From Hasllibacter halocynthiae (lineage in GTDB: Bacteria > Pseudomonadota > Alphaproteobacteria > Rhodobacterales > Rhodobacteraceae), in the NCBI RefSeq assembly GCF_003003095.1, contig NZ_PVTT01000002.1, positions 310,001-374,000 on the forward strand: a DNA stretch of 64,000 bases. The letters are read 5' to 3'. The position numbers and the translations under genes were made by a program. Below the pieces are notes generated by a model. It was not told the DNA's origin. It saw only the letters and a list, made by a program, of their open reading frames with translations, and ran no database searches. This document shows positions 35,668 to 43,897 of this stretch, one piece after another (the stretch's first letter is position 1; every line of letters begins with the position of its first letter).

Positions 35668-37437
35668 TTGAGGACACGGACCGTTCTGGCGGCGCTGGTC
35701 GCGCTGCTGCCCGCCTGCGCGGCGGCGTTCGAGGTGGACGTCGTCGTCGATGGGCCCGAGGCGCTGGAGGACGAGGTGCGCGCCGCCTCGCTCGTGGTCG
35801 CCGGCCGCGAGGAGGGGATCGAGACGGCGCAGGACCTCGTCGCGGCGGCGCGCGCCGACTACACGCGGATCGTCGGGCGCCTCTATTCCGAGGGGTTCTA
35901 CGGGCCGGTCGTGTCCATCCAGCTCGACGGGCGGGAGGCCGCGCGCATCGCGCCGCTGGACGCGCCCGCGCGGATCGGACGGGTCGTGATCGCCGTGCGC
36001 TCTGGGGCGCAGTTCCGCTTCGGGCAGGCCATCGTCGCCCCCCTCGCCCCCGGCACGGAGCTTCCCGAGGAGTTCGCCCCGGGCGAGCGCGCGCTCACCG
36101 GCGCGATCCGCGAGGCCGCGCAGGCCGGCGTCGAGGGGTGGCGCGACACCGGTCGCGCCCTGGCGCGGATCGACGATCAGGAGATCACCGCCCTCCATCC
36201 CAGCGCCGTCCTGAACGCCGAGGTGCGCCTGGCCCCCGGGCCGGTGCTGCACTTCGCGCCCCTTCGCATCGAGGGCGCCGAGCGGGTGCGCGAGGACCGG
36301 CTGCGCGCCATCGCCGGCCTTCCCGTGGGCGAGGTATTCGATCCCGGCGCCATCGAGCGTGCGGAGGACCGGCTGCGCCGGACGGGCGCGTTCACCGCCG
36401 CGCGGATCATCCCGGCGGAGGAGGCCAACCCCGACGGCACGATTGACGCCACCCTCACGGTGGTCGAGCAGCTTCCGCGACGCTTCGGCTTCGGCGCGGA
36501 GATCGAATCGGACGACGGCGCCGCGCTGGAGGTGTATTGGCTGCACCGCAACCTCCTCGGCGGGGCGGAGCGGCTGCGCCTCGACTTCGAGGTGAGCGGG
36601 ATCGACGGCGGCGGCGAGGGGCGCGACTACCGCGCGCAGGTCCTCTTCAACCGTCCCGCGACGTTCAGGCCCGACGTGGACCTGCAGCTCTCGACCGAGC
36701 TCGAGCGCCTCGACGAGCCGGCCTTCGAGCAGGAGACCTTCGCCTTCCAGGGCCTTCTGACCCGCTATGCCACCGAGGAGATCACCGTCGCCGCCGGCCT
36801 GGGCTACCGCTACGCGCGCACGGACGACGCCTTCGGCACGCGCGAGTTCCAGTTGCTGGAGCTGCCGGTCACCGCGCGCGTCGACCGGCGCGACGACCCG
36901 CTCGACCCCACGGGCGGCTACTACGCCGACCTCGACGCGAGGGGCTTCGCGGGGCTGACGGACGGCGACGGCACGGGCCTGCGCGTCGAGGGGGAGGTGC
37001 GCGGCTACCGCGCCCTGGGCACGCGGGTCGTGGCCGCCGGGCGGCTGGGCTTCGGCAGCGTCATCGGCGCGGACCGCTCGGAGGTGCCGGCCGACTTCCT
37101 GTTCTTCTCGGGCGGCTCGCAGACCGTCCGGGGCCAGCCCTACGAGAGCCTCGGCATCCCGATCATGGGCCGGGAGGCCGGAGGCGCGAGCCGGGTGACC
37201 GCGCAGGCCGAGCTGCGGGTGGGCTTCACCGAGCGGATCGGCGGCGTCCTCTTCGCAGATTACGGCATCCTCGGCGAGGAGAGCTTCGGCGGCGAGACGC
37301 GCGATCATGCCGGCGCCGGGATCGGGCTGCGGTATCGCACGGGCATCGGCTCGATCCGCCTCGACGTCGGCGCCCCCGTCTCGGGCGACACCGGCGACGG
37401 GGTACAGGTCTACATCGGCATAGGGCAGGCTTTCTGA
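35668..37437 (+). CDS. tamA: TamA outer-membrane assembly protein (BamA family)
   Basis: The outer-membrane half of the translocation and assembly module. The 589-aa protein has a signal peptide (1-19, ending ACAAAFEV), POTRA domains (about 22-270; for example LRIEGAERVREDRLRAIAGL) and a C-terminal 16-strand barrel ending in a Phe (IGIGQAF), the usual beta signal. The start is TTG at 35668 with GGAGGGGG upstream; no ATG gives the signal peptide. tamB overlaps its stop by 1 nt. Confidence 0.92.
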   Translation: MRTRTVLAALVALLPACAAAFEVDVVVDGPEALEDEVRAASLVVAGREEGIETAQDLVAAARADYTRIVGRLYSEGFYGPVVSIQLDGREAARIAPLDAPARIGRVVIAVRSGAQFRFGQAIVAPLAPGTELPEEFAPGERALTGAIREAAQAGVEGWRDTGRALARIDDQEITALHPSAVLNAEVRLAPGPVLHFAPLRIEGAERVREDRLRAIAGLPVGEVFDPGAIERAEDRLRRTGAFTAARIIPAEEANPDGTIDATLTVVEQLPRRFGFGAEIESDDGAALEVYWLHRNLLGGAERLRLDFEVSGIDGGGEGRDYRAQVLFNRPATFRPDVDLQLSTELERLDEPAFEQETFAFQGLLTRYATEEITVAAGLGYRYARTDDAFGTREFQLLELPVTARVDRRDDPLDPTGGYYADLDARGFAGLTDGDGTGLRVEGEVRGYRALGTRVVAAGRLGFGSVIGADRSEVPADFLFFSGGSQTVRGQPYESLGIPIMGREAGGASRVTAQAELRVGFTERIGGVLFADYGILGEESFGGETRDHAGAGIGLRYRTGIGSIRLDVGAPVSGDTGDGVQVYIGIGQAF

Positions 37438-40400
37438 TGCGGCGGATGCTTCTTCTGGCGGCGCTCTGCCTGCCGCTCGGCGCCGAGGCGCAGCGCACGG
37501 ATGCGGAGCGGGAGGACGCCGGCTTCCTGGAGGGGCTGCTGGAGGGCGCGCTGTCGGACGGCACGCGCGACGTGAACGTGATCGGCTTCAGGGGGGCGCT
37601 GTCCTCGGAGGCGACGATCGAGCGGATCGAGATCGCCGACCCCGAGGGCGTCTGGGTCACGGTCGAGGGCGTGGTGCTCGACTGGAACCGCTCCGCGCTG
37701 CTGCGCGGGACGCTCGACGTCGACGAGCTCTCGGCGGAGAGGGTGGTGCTGGACCGGCTGCCCGTCTCGGACGGGGTGCCCTCGGCCACGAGCGGCACGG
37801 GCTTCTCGATCCCCGAGCTTCCCGTCAGCGTCGACGTGGACCGGCTGGCCATCGGGCGCCTCGTCGTGGGCGAGCCCGTCGCCGGCGTGCCCGCCGAGCT
37901 GACCGCCGCGGCGAGCGCCGTGCTGAACGACCGGGGGCTGGGGCTGAACCTCGTGGCCGAGCGGCTGGACGCGCCGGCGCGCTTCTCCGTCTCGCTCGAC
38001 TACGACCGGGAGGCCGAGACGCTGGACGTCGACGTGGAGGCGAGCGAGGGCGAGGACGGCATCGTCGCGGGCCTTCTCGACCTGCCGGGCCGCCCGTCGG
38101 TCGAGCTGGACGTCGAGGGCGAGGGAACGCTGGACGACTTCGCCGCGGACATCGCGCTCGACACGGACGGCGAGGAGCGACTGGGCGGACGCGCGACGCT
38201 GACCGCCCTGCGGGAGGGCGACGAGGCCGGCGGGCGCCGCTTCGCCCTCGACCTCTCGGGCGACGTGACCCCCCTCTTCGCACCGGCCTACCGGGAGTTC
38301 TTCGGCGAGGATCTCGACCTCGAGGTCAGCGGCGTCCGCACGCCGGAGGGGCGGACGGTGATCGACGCGCTCGACCTCTCCTCGGCGGCGCTGCGGATCG
38401 AGGGGGAGGCCGCCCTGGCGCCGAGCAACCTGCCCGAGCGGTTCGACCTTCGGATCCTGCTGGGCGACGCGAACGGGCCGACGCGCCTTCCGATCGGCGG
38501 GCGCGTGCTGGTGGACGCGGCCGACCTCTCCGCGACGTTCGACGCCTCGACGGGCGACGCGTGGACGCTGCAGGGGCGCCTCGACGGCCTCGACACGACC
38601 GAGCTGGACGTGGACGTGCTGACCCTGGACGGGGGCGGCACCATCCAGACGAACGGCAGCAACGCGGTGAGCGCGCGCATCGAGGCGCGGGCCGAGGGCC
38701 TGATGGCCCGCGATCCCGCGCTGCAGCGCGCCCTGGGCGACGACGTGGCGGCGGTCCTCGACGCGGACTGGCGGTCCGGCCAGCCGGCGACCGTGCGCCT
38801 TCTCGACGTGACGGGCGACGACTACGGCATCGAGGCGGTCGGCGAGCTGCGGACCGAGGGCGGCATCGCACTGGACGGGCGCGCGGGCTTCTACTTCGGC
38901 GACCTCGGCCGGCTGTCGGCGCTGGCCGGACAGCCGCTGGAGGGCTCGATCAACGGCCGCCTCGAGGGAGAGGCCGCCCTGGACGGGGCGTTCGACGCGC
39001 GCATCACGGGCCTCGGGCAGAACCTCGCCGTGGGGATCGAAGCGGTCGACGCCCTTCTCGGGGGGCGGGCCGAGGTGGTCCTGGATGCCCGGCGCGACGA
39101 GGAGGGGACCTTGCTGCGCGAGGCCTCGGTCGAGACCGAGGCGCTCCAGGCCTCCGCCGAGGGGACGGTGGCGCCCGAGCGGGCGAACCTGCAGGTGGCG
39201 CTGCGGCTCGACGACCTGGGGCGCGTCGTCCCCGCGCTGGAGGGGCCCGTGACGCTGGACGGGGGCGCGCGGATGGCCGATGGCCGCTGGTCCGTCTCGG
39301 GCGAGCTGGACGGCCCCGCCGACACGGAGGCCGTGCTGCTGGCCGTGCTGCCGCCGGACGGGCGGGCGACGGTGGACTTCGACGCGACCGTGGGCGCCCT
39401 CGGGGATCTCGTGCCGCAGCTTCCGGGCGAGGCCGCGATCTCGGGGCGGGCGGTGCGCGAGGAGGGCGACTGGACCGCGCGGCTCACCGCGGACGCCCCC
39501 GAGGGGATCGGCGCGCGGATCGCGCTGGACGCGCCGCAGGGCGGGCCGCTGAGCGCGAGCTACGCGGCCGAGGTGCCCGAGGTCGGTGCGTTCACAGACC
39601 TCGTCGAGGGTCCGGCGGAGCTTTCCGGCGAGGTGACGGTGACCGACGCGGGCACGCGCGCGACTGCCGAGATCGAGGGCCCGGAGGGGCTGCGCGCGAG
39701 CCTCGGCGCCCGCGTGGTGGAGGGTCAGCCCACCACCGTGGGATACGAGGCGAGCGTGCCGGACCTCGCGCCCTTCGTGCCGCAGCTTCCGGGACGCGCG
39801 GCGGTGACGGGCACGGCCGTCCAGCGGGACGGCGGCTGGCGCACCAACCTGCGGCTCTCCGCCGGGGCGGGCATCACCGCCAGCGGCGACCTCGCCCTGG
39901 ACGCCGATGGCGGCATCACCGCCGCGCTGGACGGCCGGATCGCTGAGCCGGAGGTCCTGCGCGAGGGCCTGCCCGGCCCCATCGACTTCGACGCCGACCT
40001 GCGCCGCGCGCCAGACGGCGCGATCGCCGGCGAGGTCGAGACCACCACGCCGGACGGCGACCGCCTCGCCCTGGAGGGGAGCCTGGCGGCGGACGGCGAC
40101 GTCGAGGCGGCGTTCGACGGACGGCTGGCCGATCCCGCGTCCTATCTCAACGGGCTGGAGGGCCCGGTCACGGCAAACGGCGTCGCGACGCGCGATGACG
40201 GCACCTGGGCCGCCGACTTCGACGCGGCGGCGGGCGACGGATCGACCGTGACGGCCGAAGTCTCGCTGCCGCCCGAGGGCACGGCGGCGGTGGACGTCGA
40301 GGCGGACGTCGTCGACCTCGCGCCCTTCCTGCCCGACCTGCCGGGGCCGGCCACGATCGACGCGGCGGGCCTGCGAGACGAGGACGGGATATGGACCATC

Positions 40401-42896
40401 GACGTCGACGCCTCGGCGGGCGAGGGCACGGCGCTGACGGCGTCGGGCACGGTGGCCGAGGATCTGTCCACGGCGGACCTGGCGGTCGACGCCCGGACCG
40501 GGGCCCTCGGCGCCTTCGTGCCCGAGCTGCCCGGCGCGGCCAGCGTCACCGGGCGCATCGCCAAGGACGGCGATGTCTACGATGTGGACGTGGAAGGCAC
40601 CGCCCCGCGCGAGACGGTCTTCGACGTGGAGGGGCGGATCGCGCCCGACCTCTCGGTGGTGGACGTCGACGTGGACGCGCGCACGCAGGCCATCGGCGCC
40701 TTCGTGCCCGAGCTGCCCGGCACCGCCAGCATCGCGGGCCGCGTGACCAAGGACGGGGACGTCTACGACGTGGACGTCGAGGGCACCGCGCCGCGCGGCA
40801 CCGTCTTCGACGTGGAGGGGCGGATCGCGCCCGACCTCTCGGTGGCCGACCTGCGGCTGGACGCCGAGACCGGCGCGCTGGGGGTCTTCGTCCCCCAGGT
40901 CGGCGAGGGCCGCGCCAGCGTTGAGGGCACGGTGGTCCGGCAGGGCGAGCGCGTCGCGGTGAACCTAGAGGGAACCGCCCCGCGCGGCACCGTCTTCGAC
41001 GTCGAGGGCACGGTCGAGCCGGGGCTGGAGGACTTCGACCTCGACGTGGACGCACGCGGGGGCCTGATCGGCGTCTTCGTGCCCCAGCTGCAGGGCGAGG
41101 CGTCCGTCAGCGGCACCATCGGGCGCACCGAGGGCGTGTTCGACCTCGACGTGGACGGCACGGCGCCCGGCGCGACGGCCTTCGACGTCGAGGGGCGCGT
41201 CGCGCCGGACCTCTCGGTGGCGGACCTGGACTTCGACGTCTCGACGGGCCTTCTCGGCCGGTTCGTGCCGCAGCTGCAGGGCGGCGCGCGGGCCTCGGGC
41301 ACAGTGCGCGGCGCGGGCGCGGACCGGTTGGCGGTGGACGTCCAGGCCTTCGGGCCGCGGGGCCTCTCGGCGGATGTGGAGGGGACGCTCTCGCCGGACC
41401 TCGAGTTCGCCGATCTCGACGTGGACGCGCGCTTCGGCGACCTGGGGGCGTTCGTGCCGCGGCTCTCCGGGGGGGCCTCGCTGGACGGGCGGATCGGGCG
41501 GGACGGCGGGCGCTGGCAGATCGCGGCCGATGTCGGCGCCGCCGGCGTGACGGCGCGGGTCGAGGGCAGCGCGAGCGAGGGGTTCGACGACCTGTCGCTC
41601 TCGGCCGCAGGCGAGGCGCCGCTCGAGTTGGCGAACCCGTTCATCCGGCCGCGCCGCGTCCGGGGGCCGGCGCGCTTCGACCTTCGCATCGACGGCCCGC
41701 CGGCCCTGTCCTCGCTGACCGGCACCGTCAGCACGGAGGGAGCGCGGCTCGCGCTGCCGCGGCTGCGGCAGGCGATCGAGGGCATCTCGGGCACCGTGAC
41801 CCTGTCGGACGGGACTGCGCGGATCAACCTCGCGGGGGCGCCGGCTTCGGGCGGGACGATCCGGGTCGAGGGCCCGATCGCGCTGCAGCCGCCGTTCCGG
41901 GCGGACCTGACCGTGGTCGCCGATGCGCTGTCGGTGCGCGACCCCCTGCTCTACGAGACGACCGTCTCCGGCCAGATCAACGTTTCGGGACCCCTCACGG
42001 GCGGCGGCGGCGCGATCACCGGCCGCCTTGCCCTCGGCGAGACGGAGATCCGCATCCCCTCCACCGGCTTCGGCGGAACCGGGGCGATCCCGGCGATCCG
42101 GCACGTCGACGACACCGCGGCGGTCGAGCTGACGCGCCGGCGCGCCCGCATCGAGGAGCCGCCTGCGACGGTGGGCCGCGACGGGACCCGCTCGCGCAAC
42201 GCGTTCGCGCTGGACCTCCTGATCGACGCCGAGCGGCGCATCTTCGTGCGCGGGCGCGGCCTCGACGCGGAGCTGGGCGGCTCGATCCGGCTGACGGGCA
42301 CCACGCGCGAGGTCATCCCCGTCGGCCAGTTCGAGCTGATCCGCGGACGCCTCGACCTTCTGGGGCGGCGGCTGACCCTCGACGAGGGATCCATCCAGCT
42401 GGAGGGGGACTTCGTTCCCATAGTCCGGCTGGTGGCCCGGACGGATGTCGACGACGGCACGATCAGCATCATCGTCGAGGGCGACCTGACGGAGCCGGAC
42501 ATCACCTTCGAATCGTCCTCGGGGCTTCCGGAGGACGAGGTGATCTCGCAACTCCTCTTCGGGCGGGGCCTCGACAACCTCAGCCCGCTGCAGGCAGCGA
42601 GGCTGGCGAACGCGGTGGCGCAGCTGACGGGCCGGGGCGGGATCGGCTTCATCGACGACCTGCGCGAGGGGGCCGGGCTGGACGACCTCGACATCACCAC
42701 GGACGAGGACGGCGACGTCGGCGTGCGCGCGGGCCGCTACATCAGCGAGAACATCTACACGGACGTCACCGTCGGCGGCGATGGCGAGGCCGAGGTCACC
42801 ATCAACATCGACCTGACCGACGACCTGACCGTCAAGGGCAGCGTGGACAACGAGGGCGGCACCGGCATCGGAATCTTCTTCGAGCGGGACTACTAG
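37437..42896 (+). CDS. tamB: TamB translocation and assembly module protein
   Basis: A 1819-aa AsmA/TamB-type protein that spans the periplasm and partners with TamA; recent work in other bacteria links such proteins to phospholipid transport to the outer membrane. It has an N-terminal signal/anchor (1-19), a very long repetitive beta-rich body, and the conserved C-terminal TamB domain (about 1450-1819; landmarks GQFELIRGRLDLLGRRLTL, SGLPEDEVISQLLFGR, GIGIFFERDY). It is longer than many homologues because of six tandem units of 62-63 residues. ATG 37437 overlaps the tamA stop. Its TAG is shared with the convergent small gene. Confidence 0.92.
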   Translation: MRRMLLLAALCLPLGAEAQRTDAEREDAGFLEGLLEGALSDGTRDVNVIGFRGALSSEATIERIEIADPEGVWVTVEGVVLDWNRSALLRGTLDVDELSAERVVLDRLPVSDGVPSATSGTGFSIPELPVSVDVDRLAIGRLVVGEPVAGVPAELTAAASAVLNDRGLGLNLVAERLDAPARFSVSLDYDREAETLDVDVEASEGEDGIVAGLLDLPGRPSVELDVEGEGTLDDFAADIALDTDGEERLGGRATLTALREGDEAGGRRFALDLSGDVTPLFAPAYREFFGEDLDLEVSGVRTPEGRTVIDALDLSSAALRIEGEAALAPSNLPERFDLRILLGDANGPTRLPIGGRVLVDAADLSATFDASTGDAWTLQGRLDGLDTTELDVDVLTLDGGGTIQTNGSNAVSARIEARAEGLMARDPALQRALGDDVAAVLDADWRSGQPATVRLLDVTGDDYGIEAVGELRTEGGIALDGRAGFYFGDLGRLSALAGQPLEGSINGRLEGEAALDGAFDARITGLGQNLAVGIEAVDALLGGRAEVVLDARRDEEGTLLREASVETEALQASAEGTVAPERANLQVALRLDDLGRVVPALEGPVTLDGGARMADGRWSVSGELDGPADTEAVLLAVLPPDGRATVDFDATVGALGDLVPQLPGEAAISGRAVREEGDWTARLTADAPEGIGARIALDAPQGGPLSASYAAEVPEVGAFTDLVEGPAELSGEVTVTDAGTRATAEIEGPEGLRASLGARVVEGQPTTVGYEASVPDLAPFVPQLPGRAAVTGTAVQRDGGWRTNLRLSAGAGITASGDLALDADGGITAALDGRIAEPEVLREGLPGPIDFDADLRRAPDGAIAGEVETTTPDGDRLALEGSLAADGDVEAAFDGRLADPASYLNGLEGPVTANGVATRDDGTWAADFDAAAGDGSTVTAEVSLPPEGTAAVDVEADVVDLAPFLPDLPGPATIDAAGLRDEDGIWTIDVDASAGEGTALTASGTVAEDLSTADLAVDARTGALGAFVPELPGAASVTGRIAKDGDVYDVDVEGTAPRETVFDVEGRIAPDLSVVDVDVDARTQAIGAFVPELPGTASIAGRVTKDGDVYDVDVEGTAPRGTVFDVEGRIAPDLSVADLRLDAETGALGVFVPQVGEGRASVEGTVVRQGERVAVNLEGTAPRGTVFDVEGTVEPGLEDFDLDVDARGGLIGVFVPQLQGEASVSGTIGRTEGVFDLDVDGTAPGATAFDVEGRVAPDLSVADLDFDVSTGLLGRFVPQLQGGARASGTVRGAGADRLAVDVQAFGPRGLSADVEGTLSPDLEFADLDVDARFGDLGAFVPRLSGGASLDGRIGRDGGRWQIAADVGAAGVTARVEGSASEGFDDLSLSAAGEAPLELANPFIRPRRVRGPARFDLRIDGPPALSSLTGTVSTEGARLALPRLRQAIEGISGTVTLSDGTARINLAGAPASGGTIRVEGPIALQPPFRADLTVVADALSVRDPLLYETTVSGQINVSGPLTGGGGAITGRLALGETEIRIPSTGFGGTGAIPAIRHVDDTAAVELTRRRARIEEPPATVGRDGTRSRNAFALDLLIDAERRIFVRGRGLDAELGGSIRLTGTTREVIPVGQFELIRGRLDLLGRRLTLDEGSIQLEGDFVPIVRLVARTDVDDGTISIIVEGDLTEPDITFESSSGLPEDEVISQLLFGRGLDNLSPLQAARLANAVAQLTGRGGIGFIDDLREGAGLDDLDITTDEDGDVGVRAGRYISENIYTDVTVGGDGEAEVTINIDLTDDLTVKGSVDNEGGTGIGIFFERDY
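40509..41631 (+). repeat. Six tandem 186/189-bp units inside tamB
   Basis: Units start at 40509, 40695, 40881, 41070, 41256 and 41445, each opening with a G-x-FVP-x-L/V codon block followed by a DVEGRIAPDLS-like block. Units 1 and 2 are nearly identical in places; later ones diverge. More degenerate relatives (LVPQLPGEAAISG near 39410, FVPQLPGRAAVTG near 39775, FLPDLPGPATIDA near 40325) lie upstream, suggesting growth by duplication. Confidence 0.8.
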
Positions 42897-43078
42897 TCGA
42901 CGGGATCGCCCGGGCGGGTACTGGGCGCGTCGGCGGCCAGCGTGGACTTGGGGCGGTCCGAGTCGCGCCGCTTCTCGACGTGCCGCTTGGACAGGCGCGT
43001 CAAGAAGAGGACGATGAGGAGCGTCCCGAAGACGAGGACGGTGGCGATGATGCCGACGTCGTTCCAGGCGGTATCCAT
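42893..43078 (-). CDS. 61-aa single-helix membrane protein under EcfG-type promoter
   Basis: A small protein with one membrane helix (about residues 9-28, VGIIATVLVFGTLLIVLFL) and a charged cytoplasmic tail (SKRHVEKRRDSDRPK). I do not recognise the family. The ATG at 43078 has a perfect AAGGAG 8 nt upstream, which makes the gene convincing despite its size. An exact EcfG-type promoter on the minus strand ends 39 nt before the start. It ends in a CTAG shared with tamB. Confidence 0.75.
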   Translation of the reverse strand: MDTAWNDVGIIATVLVFGTLLIVLFLTRLSKRHVEKRRDSDRPKSTLAADAPSTRPGDPVD

Positions 43079-43114
43079 GGGGCTGCTCCTTCGTGCGAGC
43101 TGCGTGCAAGGGAG

Positions 43115-43141
43115 GGAACGCGCGGGCGGGGCTGGCGTTCC
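43115..43141. promoter_or_regulatory. Palindromic back-to-back EcfG promoters
   Basis: Plus strand: GGAAC (43115-43119), 16 nt, CGTT (43136-43139). Minus strand: GGAAC (43141-43137), 16 nt, CGTT (43120-43117). Both are exact matches and overlap because the site is GGAACG-N15-CGTTCC. They serve the PRC-barrel gene (start 43157) and the 61-aa gene (start 43078). Confidence 0.75.
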
Positions 43142-43156
43142 GCCTAGCGACACCGC

Positions 43157-43897
43157 ATGGGGGACATCGGCATGCTGACGGGGCTTCGGGCGCTTCTGGC
43201 GCAGGACGTGATGACGCTCGACGGCGCCTACGAGGTCGAGGAGGGCTGGCTCGACCCCCGCAGGGCGCGCCTCGTCTACGTCGAGGTGGGCACCGGCGGC
43301 TTCCTGTCGCGCGGCCGGGCGCTGATCCACGCCAGCCGCGTCACCCCAGGCACCCCGCCGCGCGCGGACGTCGATGCCGCGATGATCGAGGCCGCCGAGA
43401 CCGAGCCCGAGGAGGGGTTCCTCCTCGATCCGGCGGCGATGCCGGCGATCCTGACGGGACCGTTCGGCAACACGATTTCGCCTCTCCTGATCGCGGCGGG
43501 GCTGCGCAGCGAGGCCGTGGAGGAGCAGGCCCCCCATCCCGACGCGCCCGGCTCCGAGGCCCCGCACGATCCCCGCGAGACGCTGGAACGGGCGTCGGAA
43601 TGGCTGGGCGCGGAGGTGTTCGGGCGCGACGGCGAGCTGGGTCGCGTCGACGACGTCCTGCTCGCGCAGGCGGACTGGACGGCGGCGCATCTCATCGTGC
43701 AGACGCCGGCCGATCGCCATGCCGTGCCCTGGTCGGCCGTCCGCCGCCGCGCGCCGGGCGGGCACGTGGTCATCGCCGGGGGCACGGCGGAACTCTCGGG
43801 CTCGCCGGACGTGCCGGTGCCGGGCGACTTCACCGAAGGCGACGCGGCGGCGATCCTACGGCACTGGAACGCGCCTTCGGACCCGATGTCGCCCTAG
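43157..43897 (+). CDS. PRC-barrel domain protein
   Basis: A 246-aa soluble protein with a PRC-barrel in the C-terminal half (about 135-215; ERASEWLGAEVFGRDGELGRVDDVLL, then HAVPWSAVRR) and a related N-terminal region (LAQDVMTLDGAYEVEEGWLD). Such proteins are often stress-induced and of unknown function. The ATG at 43157 lies only about 10 nt after the expected start point of its EcfG promoter, and I see no Shine-Dalgarno, so the mRNA may be nearly leaderless. Its stop shares CTAG with the PLD gene. Confidence 0.8.
   Translation: MGDIGMLTGLRALLAQDVMTLDGAYEVEEGWLDPRRARLVYVEVGTGGFLSRGRALIHASRVTPGTPPRADVDAAMIEAAETEPEEGFLLDPAAMPAILTGPFGNTISPLLIAAGLRSEAVEEQAPHPDAPGSEAPHDPRETLERASEWLGAEVFGRDGELGRVDDVLLAQADWTAAHLIVQTPADRHAVPWSAVRRRAPGGHVVIAGGTAELSGSPDVPVPGDFTEGDAAAILRHWNAPSDPMSP

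Noticed and set aside
42893-43765. Long minus-strand frame running through the PRC-barrel gene into the 61-aa gene
   Set aside because: Only the last 61 codons have a proper ATG with AAGGAG and a promoter; the rest is the antisense of the PRC-barrel gene.
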